From: Notospermus geniculatus
Taxonomy: Eukaryota > Nemertea > Pilidiophora > Heteronemertea > Lineidae
DNA length: 64,000 nucleotides
Assembly: GCA_002633025.1 (NCBI GenBank)
Contig: NMRB01000010.1
Location: 274,122-338,121, forward strand
Direction of reading: 5' to 3'
The notes below the pieces were generated by a model. The model did no database searches. It was given only the letters and a program-made list of their open reading frames with translations, and was not told the DNA's origin. Shown piece after piece: positions 41,001 to 54,560 of the stretch. Within the stretch, counting starts at the first letter, position 1; each line of letters starts with the position of its first letter. A program made the translations under genes and the position numbers.

Positions 41001-43721
41001 ACCCGAATGCAACCTCATTTAAAATCGATTCTATCATATAAGCCTACCATGGTCAACCCAATTTCAATGTTAGTAAAATTTAACAGGTCTTGCGTAATGT
41101 GTGGGCTATCCAATTACATGTAGCGTACAAACCCCACTTGGCTTTCAGCTGAAACTTCCCGTTACTGGACATTTCCTGTCCATAACAACAACTGCTAATC
41201 CCTGCAATATACATGTGCCATGTACGTGTATAAGTGGCAGGTCATAACTGACATGACTGGTACTGCTGGCGGCCCAAGCATTGTTCAATGCTGCCATTAT
41301 ATACACTGATTGAAGAATGTCGAAAAAAATACTGAGTAGCCTATGTTTTCAGGACTTCGCCTGGCTACAGTCCGCAAATGAACAGAAAATGTGATAAAAC
41401 CTCAACAATTGTGAATATTGTTAGATGAAGTCTCGTTAAAGACTTAGTTTTTTGGTTTTTGTTGATCAGTGTGTAAGGCTTTATAATACACCGGAAGGAG
41501 GTGAACTGATATTTTCTCTCCGATTGGTTCCACAATACGTTGCACACTAGGCTGTAACTCTTGTTTCGACCGTATATATTGACACAGGTGCATTGTGCAT
41601 CCTCGGTCCAGACCAGACAAGATTAACCACTCAATCAATGTGGTAGGTAAAGGAGGATTGTTGCAACTTTCTTCCAAAGTTTCGCATTGTATTCTAAATA
41701 TAAACATCTCACTTTTAAAAGTGCCTTCGCGTTGGCGTGAGCCCACGAAATTGAATTTGAATTTCGGTGATCATGAACTTGGCAGTTGTTTTCTGCATCT
41801 ACGCTTGAATTTTCAACGTTGGCGGTTGAGAACGATGTGCAGTGAGCGGTAACGTGAAATGAATGAAAACGTAAGCGCTGAAGATGGAGTCCACACCATC
41901 CAGCTTGATATTAATTTTTGTCGATGACACCGACGTCGAAAGACGGCACATTTGGCTTTAAGGTATCGCAAGCGTCCCATTGAAATGCCAGTTTTGATGT
42001 TCACATGGAGTACACTCAATTTGTATTCAATAATACCAGTTTGTCATCCTCTTGAGTTTGTTTAATTTCCACTTAGTAGGTTAAATTTAACTGGAGGGAA
42101 TCCCAAGATTGAGAGGAATGATGGATTTTCTTAATCGTGTGAAACTTTCATGGAATCCTCGTCAAGGAGGTAGCCCATGTGACCTAATTTGAAAGGAACT
42201 CTGTTGACCATTGCTTCTACATATGACGTGTAGACGTGAAGTCGTTCTTTTAGGTTGCTGTTCGCCCTAGCCCGTCTTCTGAATCAAAAATATACGTTCC
42301 TGACCTCGTATCATTCTACGTGTACTATAAATCCAACTATCAACCCCATCCTGTTTTTGTCAGTATCACAGTTGAATAACCATCATCATCCCTGGTGAAA
42401 AAAAGTCATGATTATATATGTATCTCTTTTTTTTCACTTTGGCATGCGTATAAATGACTTGGGCTGTTTGTTTTCGGACTTAATTTGAATGAAAGTTGCA
42501 ATTATCTGACAATTTTTGTGTTCTCATTAGGTCGAGACAAAAATCGCTTGGTTATTTACTCCAATGTTACTCGGTGCAACATTCGGTGGATATGGGTCTT
42601 GTATTTCATCTCGCTATTCCCAGTAGTTGGGAAGTAATTTTCATGTGGACCGAGAGCCTATACTTATAACGATAGAGGTTACACGACAGCTATTAGGCTT
42701 AATTGCAAATTGGTTGAGTCTGTTAACGTAATTGCGGAGGAGGGTCATATACTCTTATTAGGTACGAGTGTGTAATTATGATTCTGTGCACTTAATGTAT
42801 CGGATCTTTATGGCTGGAATAATGACTGATGAATATCATGACATATATATTCCGGCCCCAGTAGTCACTCATGCCATGGACTGTTTGTCACTGGGTCAGA
42901 ACTCATGTTGCACTGGCATGACTGGTGTAATATTCGGACACCTCTTTTGTTCAGCTCGACATGACAGGAGCAAGGCAGCTGTTATCAAATGGCAAATATC
43001 TTCCTGGGTGTAATTTGAATGTCATGTGACGTCATTGACGTACATGTACATGTACATGAACATGTATATCGTTATCGTACCTCACTTGGTTGGCCGTTGG
43101 TATCCATTTGCCCATATCTGATCTTATATTCTGCAGCATATGTGTTATGAAAAACACAACGTATATGTAATCAGAGCAGAATTCCTGATCATGCATCTGT
43201 CATGTCTGTATTGAAATAATCGCACAGAAGATAAAAGGGATATGTTCCGATACCCCGGTATTCTGTGTGCCACACATCGCGAAAATCATAATGCATACTA
43301 GAAAAATAGGTATCGATAACAGAGAAAAAGTCTTAAAGAATTCTGGGCAATATGATAGCAAGCCGAATAAGTGTTCATAGGTCTAATGATAGCGCAGACC
43401 GAATGACTGGCTTGTTATTCTTCTGGCGGGGTTTCGAGATATGCTAAAGCAATGAAAGCAATCTTCCGGTTTGATACGAGAGTAAGGAAGCGCCCCGCTT
43501 GGTACATCAAAGAGGCGTTCGGCAGTAACCAGAATGGCAAAACATTCTTTAACGTCGAAAGACTTCCAGAAAAAACACATCTCTGATCGCCCATGGTTAT
43601 GGGCCTGACTCTGAGGATCCGTTTCTTGAATTGATGTTGATATCAAACGATGCCTCTTCTGGATAGGAAACACAATGCCAACTATTGACAGATCCGATCA
43701 TTTTCGATGATCGCCCTGCTC
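35011..43721. other. Non-coding stretch
   Basis: Apart from the foldback at 37571 I see no gene, RNA or strong repeat. Open frames are below 100 codons and unrecognisable. It could contain enhancers of Six3/6, but this cannot be read from one sequence. Confidence 0.6.
37571..37732. mobile_element. Foldback element plus a third arm copy
   Basis: The arms 37571-37610 and 37656-37697 are inverted (GATATTCATAAAAGCTAGCA and complement). Directly after, 37701-37732 repeats the left arm in direct orientation (ATATGAATAAAGACTAGCAA). The TATTCATAAAA start resembles the 31.2-kb element, so they may be relatives. Confidence 0.8.
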
Positions 43722-43874
43722 ACACGGAGTCGGTTCGATCCGGATCGAGGATAGTTTACTTGCTTTTTGTACCGTGAAAAAGCCATGAGACCACAACATG
43801 TACTGTTCTTCCCTTTTCATGGTACAAAAAAGTAAGTGAACTGGCGTCGAACCCTGATCGAACCTATTCCGTGT
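43722..43874. mobile_element. Foldback element, 153 bp
   Basis: Arms of about 60 nt are inverted with scattered mismatches: ACACGGAGTCGGTTCGATC at the left against GATCGAACCTATTCCGTGT at the right, then GTTTACTTGCTTTTTGTACC against GGTACAAAAAAGTAAGTGAA. The loop is about 23 nt. Confidence 0.85.
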
Positions 43875-44318
43875 AAAAAGGCCTATTATTGGTAAATACC
43901 AGTTTAACTCCCGATCTATATGACATAACATTGTCCTATTGTCAGGTGAAGTTATGCTACCGCCGAGCGAAGAAAATCTCTTTGTGAACAGCCAGGGTTT
44001 GGGTCTATTGTTGACAGTATTAGTTTACATGTATGTGACTTGTGTTATGCAATGTGCCTGGTGTATTGGGGCATGTTGGTTCAGTGTGTTCAGATAACCC
44101 TGCGTGGACAGAGTACAAGCATTTGGGCTGTGTTGTCGGTTCAACAACCTGTGATCCTTTGGCCATCTTGAGACACATAGTTCTTGCCTGGAGACTACAA
44201 GAACTATATTATAACCCGTGTTACCATGTTGGTAAATTTTAGCGTTCCCGATTTTATCGACGCCTTCTGATTGGTCATATTGAATCACATGACCTCAGCG
44301 GCACACTATGGCCGCGAT

Positions 44319-44512
44319 CCTTTTCATCACTTGAGAAGTTTGACGCGCTGTGATACCATTACTAACCCTTCATCAGGTAAAGTACATGTACCATACTTCA
44401 ACTCATTCTTTTACATGTATGTGCATGTAGCAAAAGTCTCCATGCCTTATTGATAACTTTGATCATTCATTGGACACGTGGATTCGAACAGTCTTGTCCA
44501 GCAATCCTGACC
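44319..44512 (+). repeat. Dispersed repeat, copy 1
   Basis: Shares with 54398-54560 a colinear series of blocks: TTCATCAC.TGAGAAGTT, TGTGATACCATTACTAAC, TTCAACTCATTCTTTT, AGTCTCCAT, GATCATTCA and GTCTTGTC. It is about 10 kb from its partner, in the same orientation, and no coding is visible. Confidence 0.8.
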
Positions 44513-44646
44513 GGTTGTTTGTTATTGATAAAACAGACACAGACATGACAGAGATTCACAGTCTGACGTCAATCATGTCAATAAAGTACCACAATCTAGA
44601 TTTTTAGCACACCCTGTTGCCATCAGTGGGCTGCACATGACGTCAT

Positions 44647-44701
44647 TTTCTTGGATACCAAGCGACCTCAGAACTTCTGAGGTCGCTTGGTATCCAAGAA
44701 A
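44647..44701. repeat. Perfect palindrome with 27-bp arms
   Basis: The arms 44647-44673 and 44675-44701 are exact inverted copies around a single C. The core reads CGACCTCAGAACTTCTGAGG. No mismatch has accumulated. Confidence 0.93.
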
Positions 44702-45662
44702 GGTAATCTGATTGCAATCGATGGATTCCACAAAAAAAGGACAAAGGACCCTGAACGTGACTGTTGACTTATTTTTACAGCATAAGGCTGTTTCGTATTT
44801 CAATGAGGCAAGGAAAAGAGGGCCAGCCTCACCTTTCACTGAGGTATTTGAACACACAGTAACGTCGTTATCTTCTCTTTTATGTGACGAAACGCTACAA
44901 TTTTTTTAAGTGACAAAAGAACTTACAGCCAATGTCATTAAGATTTGATTCTGCCCCTTCTTCTACAGTCGATGATCCATTACCATTCTGATTTACGAAA
45001 GCAAGCAACGTACATGTATATAGAAAAAAATAAACGTAGTCAGCAGGTAAATAACGATTTGATAATTCCATAACACGGCGATAACTTTGATATTACTCCG
45101 GAGATTTTCCGAAACTCTCTCTATTTTTAGCTTATGTCGTGCTGTGACGTCATTTCCGGTGCCTTGACAGCAGAACGCAGAATAATGATGGCTTGTTTTG
45201 TTTTGTAAAGCTGAATTTAAAAGACTCAAATTATACCAGCGCCCATGTGTTTCCCACGCGACTAGCACTGCAATCAATTATTAACTAACGATTTCATCCT
45301 TTCACAACACTTAGATTAAAATTAACGGATTCAATTTTGGAGCAATCACGCGTCAATTCAATATTTCTATGCGTTGTGAGAAAATATACTTGCTGCATTC
45401 CCAATATTAAAACACATTACTGCTTCGCAATTTCAAATTTAAGGCAATTCACATAAACAACAAGTGACCTATCCCCTCAAATTTTTTTTTTCGAATCTCA
45501 GGTCCCAGTGATTCTGTCGTCGAGTCAACTTATCAAACCGTGCACTGTTTTGTTCTTCACCATGTAGAAGTCTTTTTTGTTGTTGTTTTACCAGAGGTTA
45601 TGATGGTTTTCAACAATACTGTAGTGTAGTGTACAGTACGTTCATGTTCATTGGACTCCCGG

Positions 45663-45812
45663 GACCATAATTCGCGAAGCCTTCGCAACTTTTCGTGCAC
45701 GCAAGTCTATCGTTTGGCTGCACATGCTATTGTTCACTGACTGCCTTGTAATACAGAATAAAGAAAAGCTTGCGTCCACGCAAAGTTGCGAAGGCTTCAT
45801 GAACATGGCACC
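45663..45812. mobile_element. Foldback element, 150 bp
   Basis: The arms of about 43 nt (45663-45705, 45769-45812) share GCGAAGCCTTCGCAAC-type sequence and TGCACGCAAG/CTTGCGTCCACG in inverted order, with a few mismatches. Confidence 0.8.
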
Positions 45813-47542
45813 GATGTTTTGACACTTACATGTACTACTGTAGTAACTCTAAAATATGGGTGACTCTTAAAAAGAACTTCGTCCCTTACTCAGACTACTC
45901 ATCGTGTTCATGACGGGATGACCGTTGCCTTAGCTATAATTAATCAGAAAAGTTTGTTTTCCCTGCATGGCCATTTGTGCGAAAGGGCTAATAGTGGCTA
46001 CGTAAGAACCAATATCCTGCCAACTGTATGATAACAACTTGCCAATCACGAATTTTCATTATGAAATGGAATTATCATAGCGTCCAATGATATGAGAACA
46101 ACCTAATGGGGTGGATGATGGTTTGGGCCAAGAACCTAACCGTGTGGCATTTTCGCACTTTTCTGATCTTAATTGGTTGTCTTGATTGTGCTTTCTCGGT
46201 CATTTAGTACATTCACTCATTAGTAAGTAACGTTTCCCACAGCTTTTCACCAACAGCAATCAGCCGGTCAGTTGGTACATGGCCGCTGACATGGCTGAAA
46301 CCCTCTCGATGGCTCTTGATGTTGGGAAGCTTCCTTTGTTTGCTGCGCACTCTACTGCGCAGAGAAACATCACAATTTATGATGACGTTTTTCCCATCAG
46401 TGCTTTCCACAGAAGAAACATGGCGCCTCGGTCATGCGGGTGGGGAAGATTTTTCCGTGACCTATCAAAGGGGTACGAAATGAAATCCCTACCCGCCTAA
46501 TCTTACGCCGACATCAGTCTGGAAGCAACAAGAATATCACAGTCAGTATTTAGTGGCTCTGTTCTGAAATAATATTAATGGAGTAAAAGGGAAAACTCAT
46601 CAATCTGGAACGTTGTTAGGCTATCATACTGGAGGCCCGACTAGGGCGAAATACATGTATGAACACTATCAGTCGGACTCGTCCTCATTACCTTCCGTGC
46701 TAATCACGATTCCTTATTACCATTATCTCTTATAGTATGTTGGCGAGTCTCCACCGCTATAGGGTCAGCTAGTGCAGGGTTCCTATTTTATCACGGGGAA
46801 TATCAGCTGAACTATTATCACAGATTACAAGAACAATCGGAATAACCACATGTTTAATTCTAATGGAAATGCTATTTATGTATGTTGGTAATTGGACTTA
46901 TTCCCATAGTCGCGTCGAATTCACAGACAGAAATCTTTCCCTCAGCTATAGTGGTACATTTGTTTGCCACTAATCTAACCCGCTTATTGATATCCGAATA
47001 TCTGTAAATTAAAGCAGCAGTGATTTGAAAACATACACTCACGTGGTTTTTACTCGTCCATAGCTGGGTGTTTTTCAGGAATAGGTCATGGGTAGAGACA
47101 AATGGTCTCAAAAGGAATTATGATTTCCCTGCCATCACAGATGCCAATACCCCGCTTTTAATGTTGAATTCTTCTTGACTAGACACCGCACCGCAAGACA
47201 ACACGCACCAACCATGCACCCACCACAACGATTTGGAGCGTTGGCGACTATCACGGCCATAACACCAAGACGTCCCTTGAAGATTAGCTTGGCACGCCAA
47301 CTGTCTAATCCACCGGGCACTCAACTCTCATCATATCGGCCTTTGGGGAAACTACGTGTGCAGAAAGATTTTCATGTGCGAGACGGAACCAGAACCAAAC
47401 AAGGTATCCGAGACTGTCACGCGAACTGACCGCTTCGCTCAGATTATTCGAGTATGGTTTATACTTTGCTTCAGCGCAGCCTTTGGGACATTCTTGAAAC
47501 TAAACGTTGAATTTTTGGTTTTAATGAAGTTGTTATTTTTTC

Positions 47543-47555
47543 GGGGGGGGGGGGG
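47543..47555 (+). repeat. Poly-G tract (13 G)
   Basis: A run of 13 G precedes an unresolved base at 47557. Shorter runs of about 10-11 G occur at 32123-32132 and 33823-33833. Confidence 0.9.
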
Positions 47556-49988
47556 TNGTGTTGAAGTGCAGATTAATCCAGGCCGAAGTAGCTTCGTAGT
47601 TTTGGGAGTTGAGTATTCCCAGGCTTGGTAAGTGAAGTGGGGGAAAGAACGAAACGGCAGATATAAGCCGACATTTGATCCTGACACAGAATGGAGTTCC
47701 TTCAGCAGGTCCTGCGGGGAGCAACCCGTCCTGAGACCGGTCGTCAAGTCGGATCTGTTATCGGGACATTTTGCTTTGAATGTGTAAATTATCACCTCGG
47801 TCTACAAAGCATCAAGACGATAACCTATTAAATCGAGGTCTTAGGGACCCAATCGGGTTGTCTTTGTTTGTGATGCTGCCAATTCTTCTGGGGCCACTGA
47901 TCGGAGCATCCATATCAGTCCATAGTAATTGTATCACGGTGATTATCATACCAGCACTAATTAAGTGTATTGAACAAGAAGATGGCCATTAATTTACAAA
48001 CACTGAGCCCAGCCATGTGGACGTGCTACCCTCCTCGCTTTGATCTCGGAGAAAGTGAGGCGATATCGAGATAGGTTGGTCTCTCTGTTTCAAACGTGGT
48101 TTCCCTCCGGCAGGTCGGTTGCGGTAATGGACCGAACACCAGTCATCATCCTGATGCGTCCTTTTATGCAGTCAGCTTGGCAAAAGGAGCTCAGAGTTGC
48201 CAGCGTACCGGCCCTGATTCCATATCAAGGGAGAAAGTGATTTTTTATACGTCTGAAACTTATTACATTAGTGGGTGCACATCTATGCATCCTACTTGAA
48301 TAATGTCGTAGTTTTGTATGTATCATCTAAATGTCTTCTTGATTTCTTTAAAAAATCGCAACTGGCTGATAAAGTCCGCATCTAATCTTTACAGGGATCA
48401 GTCGAGTCTCCAAGAAGATCCGTCTCTTGTCGAACTTTGTTTCAGCCTTTCCGAGTTGAACCACCTATGTGTGGTTATTTCCCGCCCCATCTGGGTTGTT
48501 TTCCTCCAGGATTGTACACGGCACAGTTTGACGTTGGCTCCACTCGACTCCAGGAAGGGAATCTGTACCTGCTAATTTACTTCAAAATTGTTGTTCTGGG
48601 ATTTTCCCGCTGGGTGACCTGGCTTCTGTGATACGCATCATGGTATGATGGCTTTTCGACTGGAACCATCGATCAAAGGAGCCAAAGGCGTTTAGATCTC
48701 GGAAGATTTGGAATCAAATCTGTCGTACCCGAATGCGAGTGTTTTATAATTTACGGCATACTCCATGCACATTGTCATGATTGTGTGTACGGCATAGCAA
48801 GAACCCGTGGCAACCGGCGATTCTGACTTTGGCCGAGGTTGAGATGCACGGCATGGCTGGAATTGGTGCAAACGGCGTGCGGTAGGGAGAATTTAGAAAG
48901 CAATCGCACAACACCGTTAAATAAAGTAAAACTGCTACCAGAACAAAGTCCTCTTTGCAAATTAAACCACCCGTTGCATCAGGATATGGTATCCTCTATA
49001 ACCATGCCGAATTTCGAGGCAAAACAAAGCTTCTAAGTGTGACTTTATTGAACCGACTTCCAGCATAATTATATAGATGACATGCTCAGCCAATTTGGTC
49101 ATTAATATTGGTAATTCCAATTTCTTTCGTCATCTTTTCAAATACCTTAACTTACTGCCATTGCATGCCGCAGACACGAGGTAAATCAAGAACACTTCAA
49201 AACATAAATTCACATCTCTTCTCCTATAAAGATAGTAATGAGACTTGTTTCGACCTGCGGTTCTACACTAAGTTCACGGAGTTGGCATGAGTTTAAATGT
49301 TTAAAGCAATTTACTCTCTAACCCCGGTGAATTATCCTTCTGCTAATTATTGAATTATTACTCACCGTGTTTACTTTTAACACGGTGCTTATTGTGTTTA
49401 ACACAGTGAGATACAGACTTCATGACCCATCCCTTGAAAAAATGAACAGGTGTAAATATGTGGAACCTGCATGTCTTAAATGTTTGTTAAATTAGTTGTC
49501 TCTGACCCCAGTAAGTAAAACCCGTAGCATCAGTTTCTTAATTGGACCCCTCATGGGGACCATGAACAGTTATCTTTCTACCGATACAGGTGATCCAAAG
49601 TATACAGTAAATAATGGAATGTCGGTAGAAAGTAAAAGATTCCGGTGTTTTGTCAGTACATCTTGCAGTGGATTTCTGTTTCCCTGCTGAAATGTTTTAC
49701 GAAACATTTAGGTAAAGCTTATACCGAAGGTACACATTGCTGCATGTATAGGCCTAGTCGGTGCTGTGACACACCGAGATCCATACGATGTGCTCGTTCT
49801 GAACTTCTAAATGCCAGGCAGTAGATCAAGAGAAAAAAGAAACCTTTACAGATCAATATAAGCATACTTTTTTTTGGCTTCTTGGCATTTTTTTACGTCA
49901 CGGTTTATATACACCAAATGCAGGTGCCGTGTATGACTTTCAGTGGTCACCGTCCGAACATAAACCGCACACGTGTATGACACCGCGC

Positions 49989-50380
49989 CATTTTGGTTCC
50001 CGAAGCCACCGCTAGGGCTAGAAAGCTTCGGCTCTGGCTGCCATTTTATTGCTGACGTCATTGTAGGAGTCCATTTTCCCGTAAAATTTCATTCTCCCCC
50101 GGTCTAAAAAACGGCGATGATTTTGAGCTTTTTGTTACAGATCTGCAACACGTACAAACATTTTCATCAAGAAACTTCCTCGGTGTTGCCATTCCGCGCG
50201 ATTCGGCATGTTCGATTATATACATTTAGCACCCACGTGGCTACGGGTACCCCATTCTGAAAATAACCCGTGATGTCAACACAATGATCTATAAATAGAT
50301 CCGCGACAAAGTTTTGTAGCAAAGATGGCAGCCAGAGCCGAAGCCTTCTAGCCCTAGCGGTGGCTTCGGGAACCAAAATG
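49989..50380. mobile_element. Foldback transposon-like element, about 392 bp
   Basis: Terminal arms of about 57-60 nt (49989-50047, 50321-50380) match almost perfectly in inverted orientation, including CATTTTGGTTCCCGAAGCC and GCTCTGGCTGCCAT. The central ~270 bp is unrelated unique sequence with no convincing ORF. It is the longest clean terminal inverted repeat here apart from the GTTGCA element. Confidence 0.8.
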
Positions 50381-53300
50381 AGATCGCGCCTGGTCCTGGT
50401 CGCAGATGCCAAGTTCCAGACTGCTAAAGCTTTGGTATTCACTCGTTGCCTGTAATGAAGCAGCGCAAACGACTGATTCCACTAAACGAGACCCTAATCA
50501 GAGAGAAAGAACGAAGACACGTAGTTAAGGGTAAACGGAACCGCTAGTATTGATGGGGTGACACCGGATCTGCTAATAACTGCTCTGCGGTGGCAAACCT
50601 GCCAGCTAATCATGAACGCCGCGTCTGGTGCTCTCCGACTCGCATATCTTCTTATCAGTTCTTGGCTCTCGGCACGACACTGGTACCCTATACCCCAGCA
50701 GCAACTCCTTAATCCAACCTGGTAACAAAATTAGCATATAGCTTTACCCTAACGATATGAAATCTGTCATCCAGTTATAATAGCCAGCAATGGTAAGACA
50801 ATACCAACTGTCAATCTTTAAGCAACATCCATCAGGGTGCCATAGGCTAAACTATTTGTTAACGCGATCTCTAAAAACAACACTAATAGTTGCATTTCTT
50901 AGACAAAAAGGCCATTAAGTAGAAACATAAGCCGCTAACGGCTGCTACTACTTATCTTGATTTAAACAGGGATGATGTGTAACTGTCAAGATGCATTTAG
51001 GTTTAGCAAGAAGATTTTGCTATTGGCTTCGACATGACCAATGGATAGTTTGCAGATCGAATACGGAACACTCCTAAGCTTGTTTACTTCCCCAACCAAG
51101 GTGTTAGATAGGATTTCGACGGTTATACCTCCTCCGCAGTTCTACGTATAGCATGTATTTGGATCTGTAACATGAACACATAAACAGAGGAAGAAAGACA
51201 TAAAACTACAAAGTATTGTTGCTTCACCAGCAAGAAACCAAAGAATCATTACTGGTACCTGGTGATGAAGATAACCAAACAAACAGTCAAGACGTAAATC
51301 TTGTATACAACACAAATTCCTATGCACAGCATAATATTTTCAATTCGGATGAAGATCTACATCAACGTTCTTTCCGCGGACCATGATAAAGGTACCCAGA
51401 CATGCCAGAGTAATACCAAAAATTCATCACTTGCTGATGATTTTTTGGTAATACGGATTTGCAACAAGTCATTACTTTTAACACCACATTTCAGGCAATC
51501 ATATCTACATTTAACAACTTGAAACTTGAAAACTCAGTTCGAGACTTGCGAGATTGTTGAACACGTGACATGACATCGATTTTTACCTCCCCACCAATTA
51601 GTCACTGATGTGCCTGGCTATGAATCAATCAAATGAAGGATTATCATCCCACCATACGACAAACAAGCTCCCATTGAAAATGGCGCATGTTTTTCTTCGG
51701 CAGCGATAACATTCGCACCTCCAACACGGATCACGTATGACGCTCATTCCACATTTTAGACGGAGCACGTCTGATAGTCTTCCTTCAACAATACAAACGC
51801 CACTTATCGTTCCAGTCTTCTAGCCCACGCACCATTTATACCATCCCCAATCTTTTATCTTCATTTGTCTTCATTTGTCACAATGGGCTGGCGGCTAATT
51901 GTTCGGGAGGAGCAATACTTGCCTCCATTCTATTGCGAGACTATCTCTGTAATGCACACATCCGCCCCGGGCTTCCCTTACTAAGTTATCAAGCCAAGAT
52001 TAAATGAAATATGATATTCCGGAAAATTTAGTTAGGCCGTGTTTTATGTATCGCCATACAACTAATTCGAGCAGATAGACAATATTCGCCATTTTATCAG
52101 GCGCTCGCCAGAGAAGGCTCATTACAGACATTATGCACCGCTGGGGGCTTCTTCAAAAACCTTGTTATTTTCCTTACAACTGACTTTGTAGGGGTAATCA
52201 TTAGAATTTATAATCGTAATTTGTTTGATAACGTACTCACTATCATAATACACTACCCCGGATCATTTGATCACGTTATTTTTCTACCTCCGTCGAGTTA
52301 ATTTCGAAAATGAAATTAGCATATCTAACACAATTTGATCACCGTTAGTCTAACCAAGCTATGGGCATGATGTCAACTCCTGTGGGACTTAATATAGAGA
52401 CTACAAAGAACTGTTTGAAGTCAAGTCATCATAGGTTGGGCGTTAAACGAGTGATTATCAACCATATACCAACCCCTATTACTTATCAGGCAAGTCAGCC
52501 GAAAGTGCCATATGGGATGTGAAATATTATGAGACTACATGTAGTCTCTGATATAGCTGCTGTGAAAGTCGGATGGATCAGCAGCTTCCAGAGAAATGAT
52601 GGGTGGGTGGTTGGGGACGGGAAGAACGTGGCTAGCCAAATGTCTGTCTTTCGATAGAACATGTATCTATGAATAGGTAGTGGTGATGTCTTCTATAAGA
52701 GTGGAGCAAGAAAGGTTATCTACATGTAGCAATTCGTCCTTTGATGGTCGCAGTTGACGCTAATCAAAAGCTTGGCTGGTATCATCTTAATACAGTTGCG
52801 ATGTGGTTGAGAGCTGGTAGGCGTGTCGCATGTCGATGTAGGCCCCAGATAATTCCTTTCCAAAAACAATGGCCCAAAGATAAATGTGTCCTTTCCAAAA
52901 AATGGCTGGCACTTCTTCGTTATACACGTAGATAAACGTAGGCAGGGTCTTCTTGAGCTTTTGCGCCTCAGAACAAGATATTTTTAAATATCTAAATGTA
53001 ATATGTATCAATTTCTGATGGAGTTTGTCTCCTGGTTTCTTTGACTGAGTACAGCACACATGGTCCTCCTCAAAGACAATTTCACCCTACCTCTGCTTGC
53101 AGAGAGGGAACCCATATCGCTGTCGCAGCATCATCACAAACAAACACCTTCACAGTTTGATGGTATTTGGTCCATCAGTCTCACGATCGACGGCAATCAT
53201 AGAAGTAGCGATATCTGATGTATCGCTCTAAATTATTCATTTCGACCAAATTGTGAATTCTCAGAACTCGTGTCTGCTGGTATAATCGTTCTCGAACTTA

Positions 53301-54397
53301 ATGGAGCAGATTTAACTCGGCAATGCTCTCCCGTGGTTCTCATCCCCGTCATTTTCCGCATGGCTTGAGCAAACATCGGCTGTGAACAAGATGAACGGGT
53401 CCCTGTCGATGGAGCGAGTTGTATGTATCTCCCTTTGGGGGATGGGAAATGATCGACCACGGAGCCTGTCGAGTCTGTACATCTTCCAACACATAAGTCA
53501 GCACTGAGAGCTTCTGGCAGTGGTCCCGTAGCTTCATAGACTCCGATAGCGAATACGCACAGCCCTGGAAGCTGCAGGGGTGCCGATACCTGCAATATTC
53601 TCCAATACTTTCCAATTTCTTGGCAACTATTTGATGTAAAAATGATCTCATGAAACGTGGTGTGCATAACCCATGGTGCCCAATACCAAACTCTCGATAC
53701 CCCCGCTGACTTCGGAAAACGTCGATGCCATTGCAGTTACTAACCGAAGGCGAAATGATAACCCAATGTCGAAAGATTGTTTTGATAGCATGTTTAACTT
53801 AACCTGCTGGCATAGACTCGCCCATCAAGAAACCATCTCCGATTGGAAGTAGTGTTTCGCTAAGGTTGGTTAGGAAATGATCTAGGAAATCACAACGGGG
53901 ATGCTAGATACGTGCACACAACTTTATTTCTATTTCAGCCGTCAGTCCTGTGTACTAACATTGTGTTCCACAAAAAAATGAGAATTAAAAGGAAAAAACG
54001 GTCGCTATTTTGGTCCTCGGATGGTACGAATTATACCGCTCTTCTCGTAATAGCTATACACATAATTCGGGTGATGTAACTGACAGCTTTGGGTCGTCGA
54101 ACCGAAATTGGCTTATGTCGTATCGAATCAGGGCCTTCAGTCTTTGTTAGAGTTCAGTGGGGTGTGTCCAGCTGTGTAATGGTTATTACACGGTACTTCG
54201 CCAATGACGTAAACCGTACAGACCCTCGAAAAGCCACCACCATGGTCGTGTTATTGTATGATTCTCAGTTCTCCTTAGAACACGTAAAAAGCAAGTAGGT
54301 TTTCCCATATTAATCATGCTGTGTCCCGCTGGTCCACAGCAATAGGCTTTCTGTTACTCTGGCATTCTCACCACTTAACATCATGTAGTGTTATATC
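50381..54397. other. Non-coding stretch with few repeats
   Basis: Mostly unique sequence. The longest frame (53233-53667, minus strand, 144 codons) has no known motif and overlaps two other open frames on the same strand; I do not call it a gene. Confidence 0.55.
52531..52548. repeat. Perfect 18-bp palindrome
   Basis: GAGACTACATGTAGTCTC is an exact palindrome centred on one of the many TACATGTA words. Confidence 0.8.
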
Positions 54398-54560
54398 ATT
54401 TTCATCACATGAGAAGTTCGACGCATTGTGATACCATTACTAACATTTCATGAGGTAAGGTACCATATTTCAACTCATTCTTTTGTGTGTAGCAACAGTC
54501 TCCATACTTAGATCATTCAAAATATGTATTCGAAGGTCTTGTCGAGAGCGCCCCTGATCG
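54398..54560 (+). repeat. Dispersed repeat, copy 2
   Basis: Partner of 44319-44512. It is shorter through loss of the ACATGTA-rich parts. Identity in the shared blocks is high, but the ends are not sharp. Confidence 0.8.

Noticed and set aside
53233-53667. 144-codon minus-strand open frame with two overlapping frames
   Set aside because: No recognisable motif, no codon pattern distinguishing it from the overlapping frames, no clear splice context; fits chance in a GC-richer patch.
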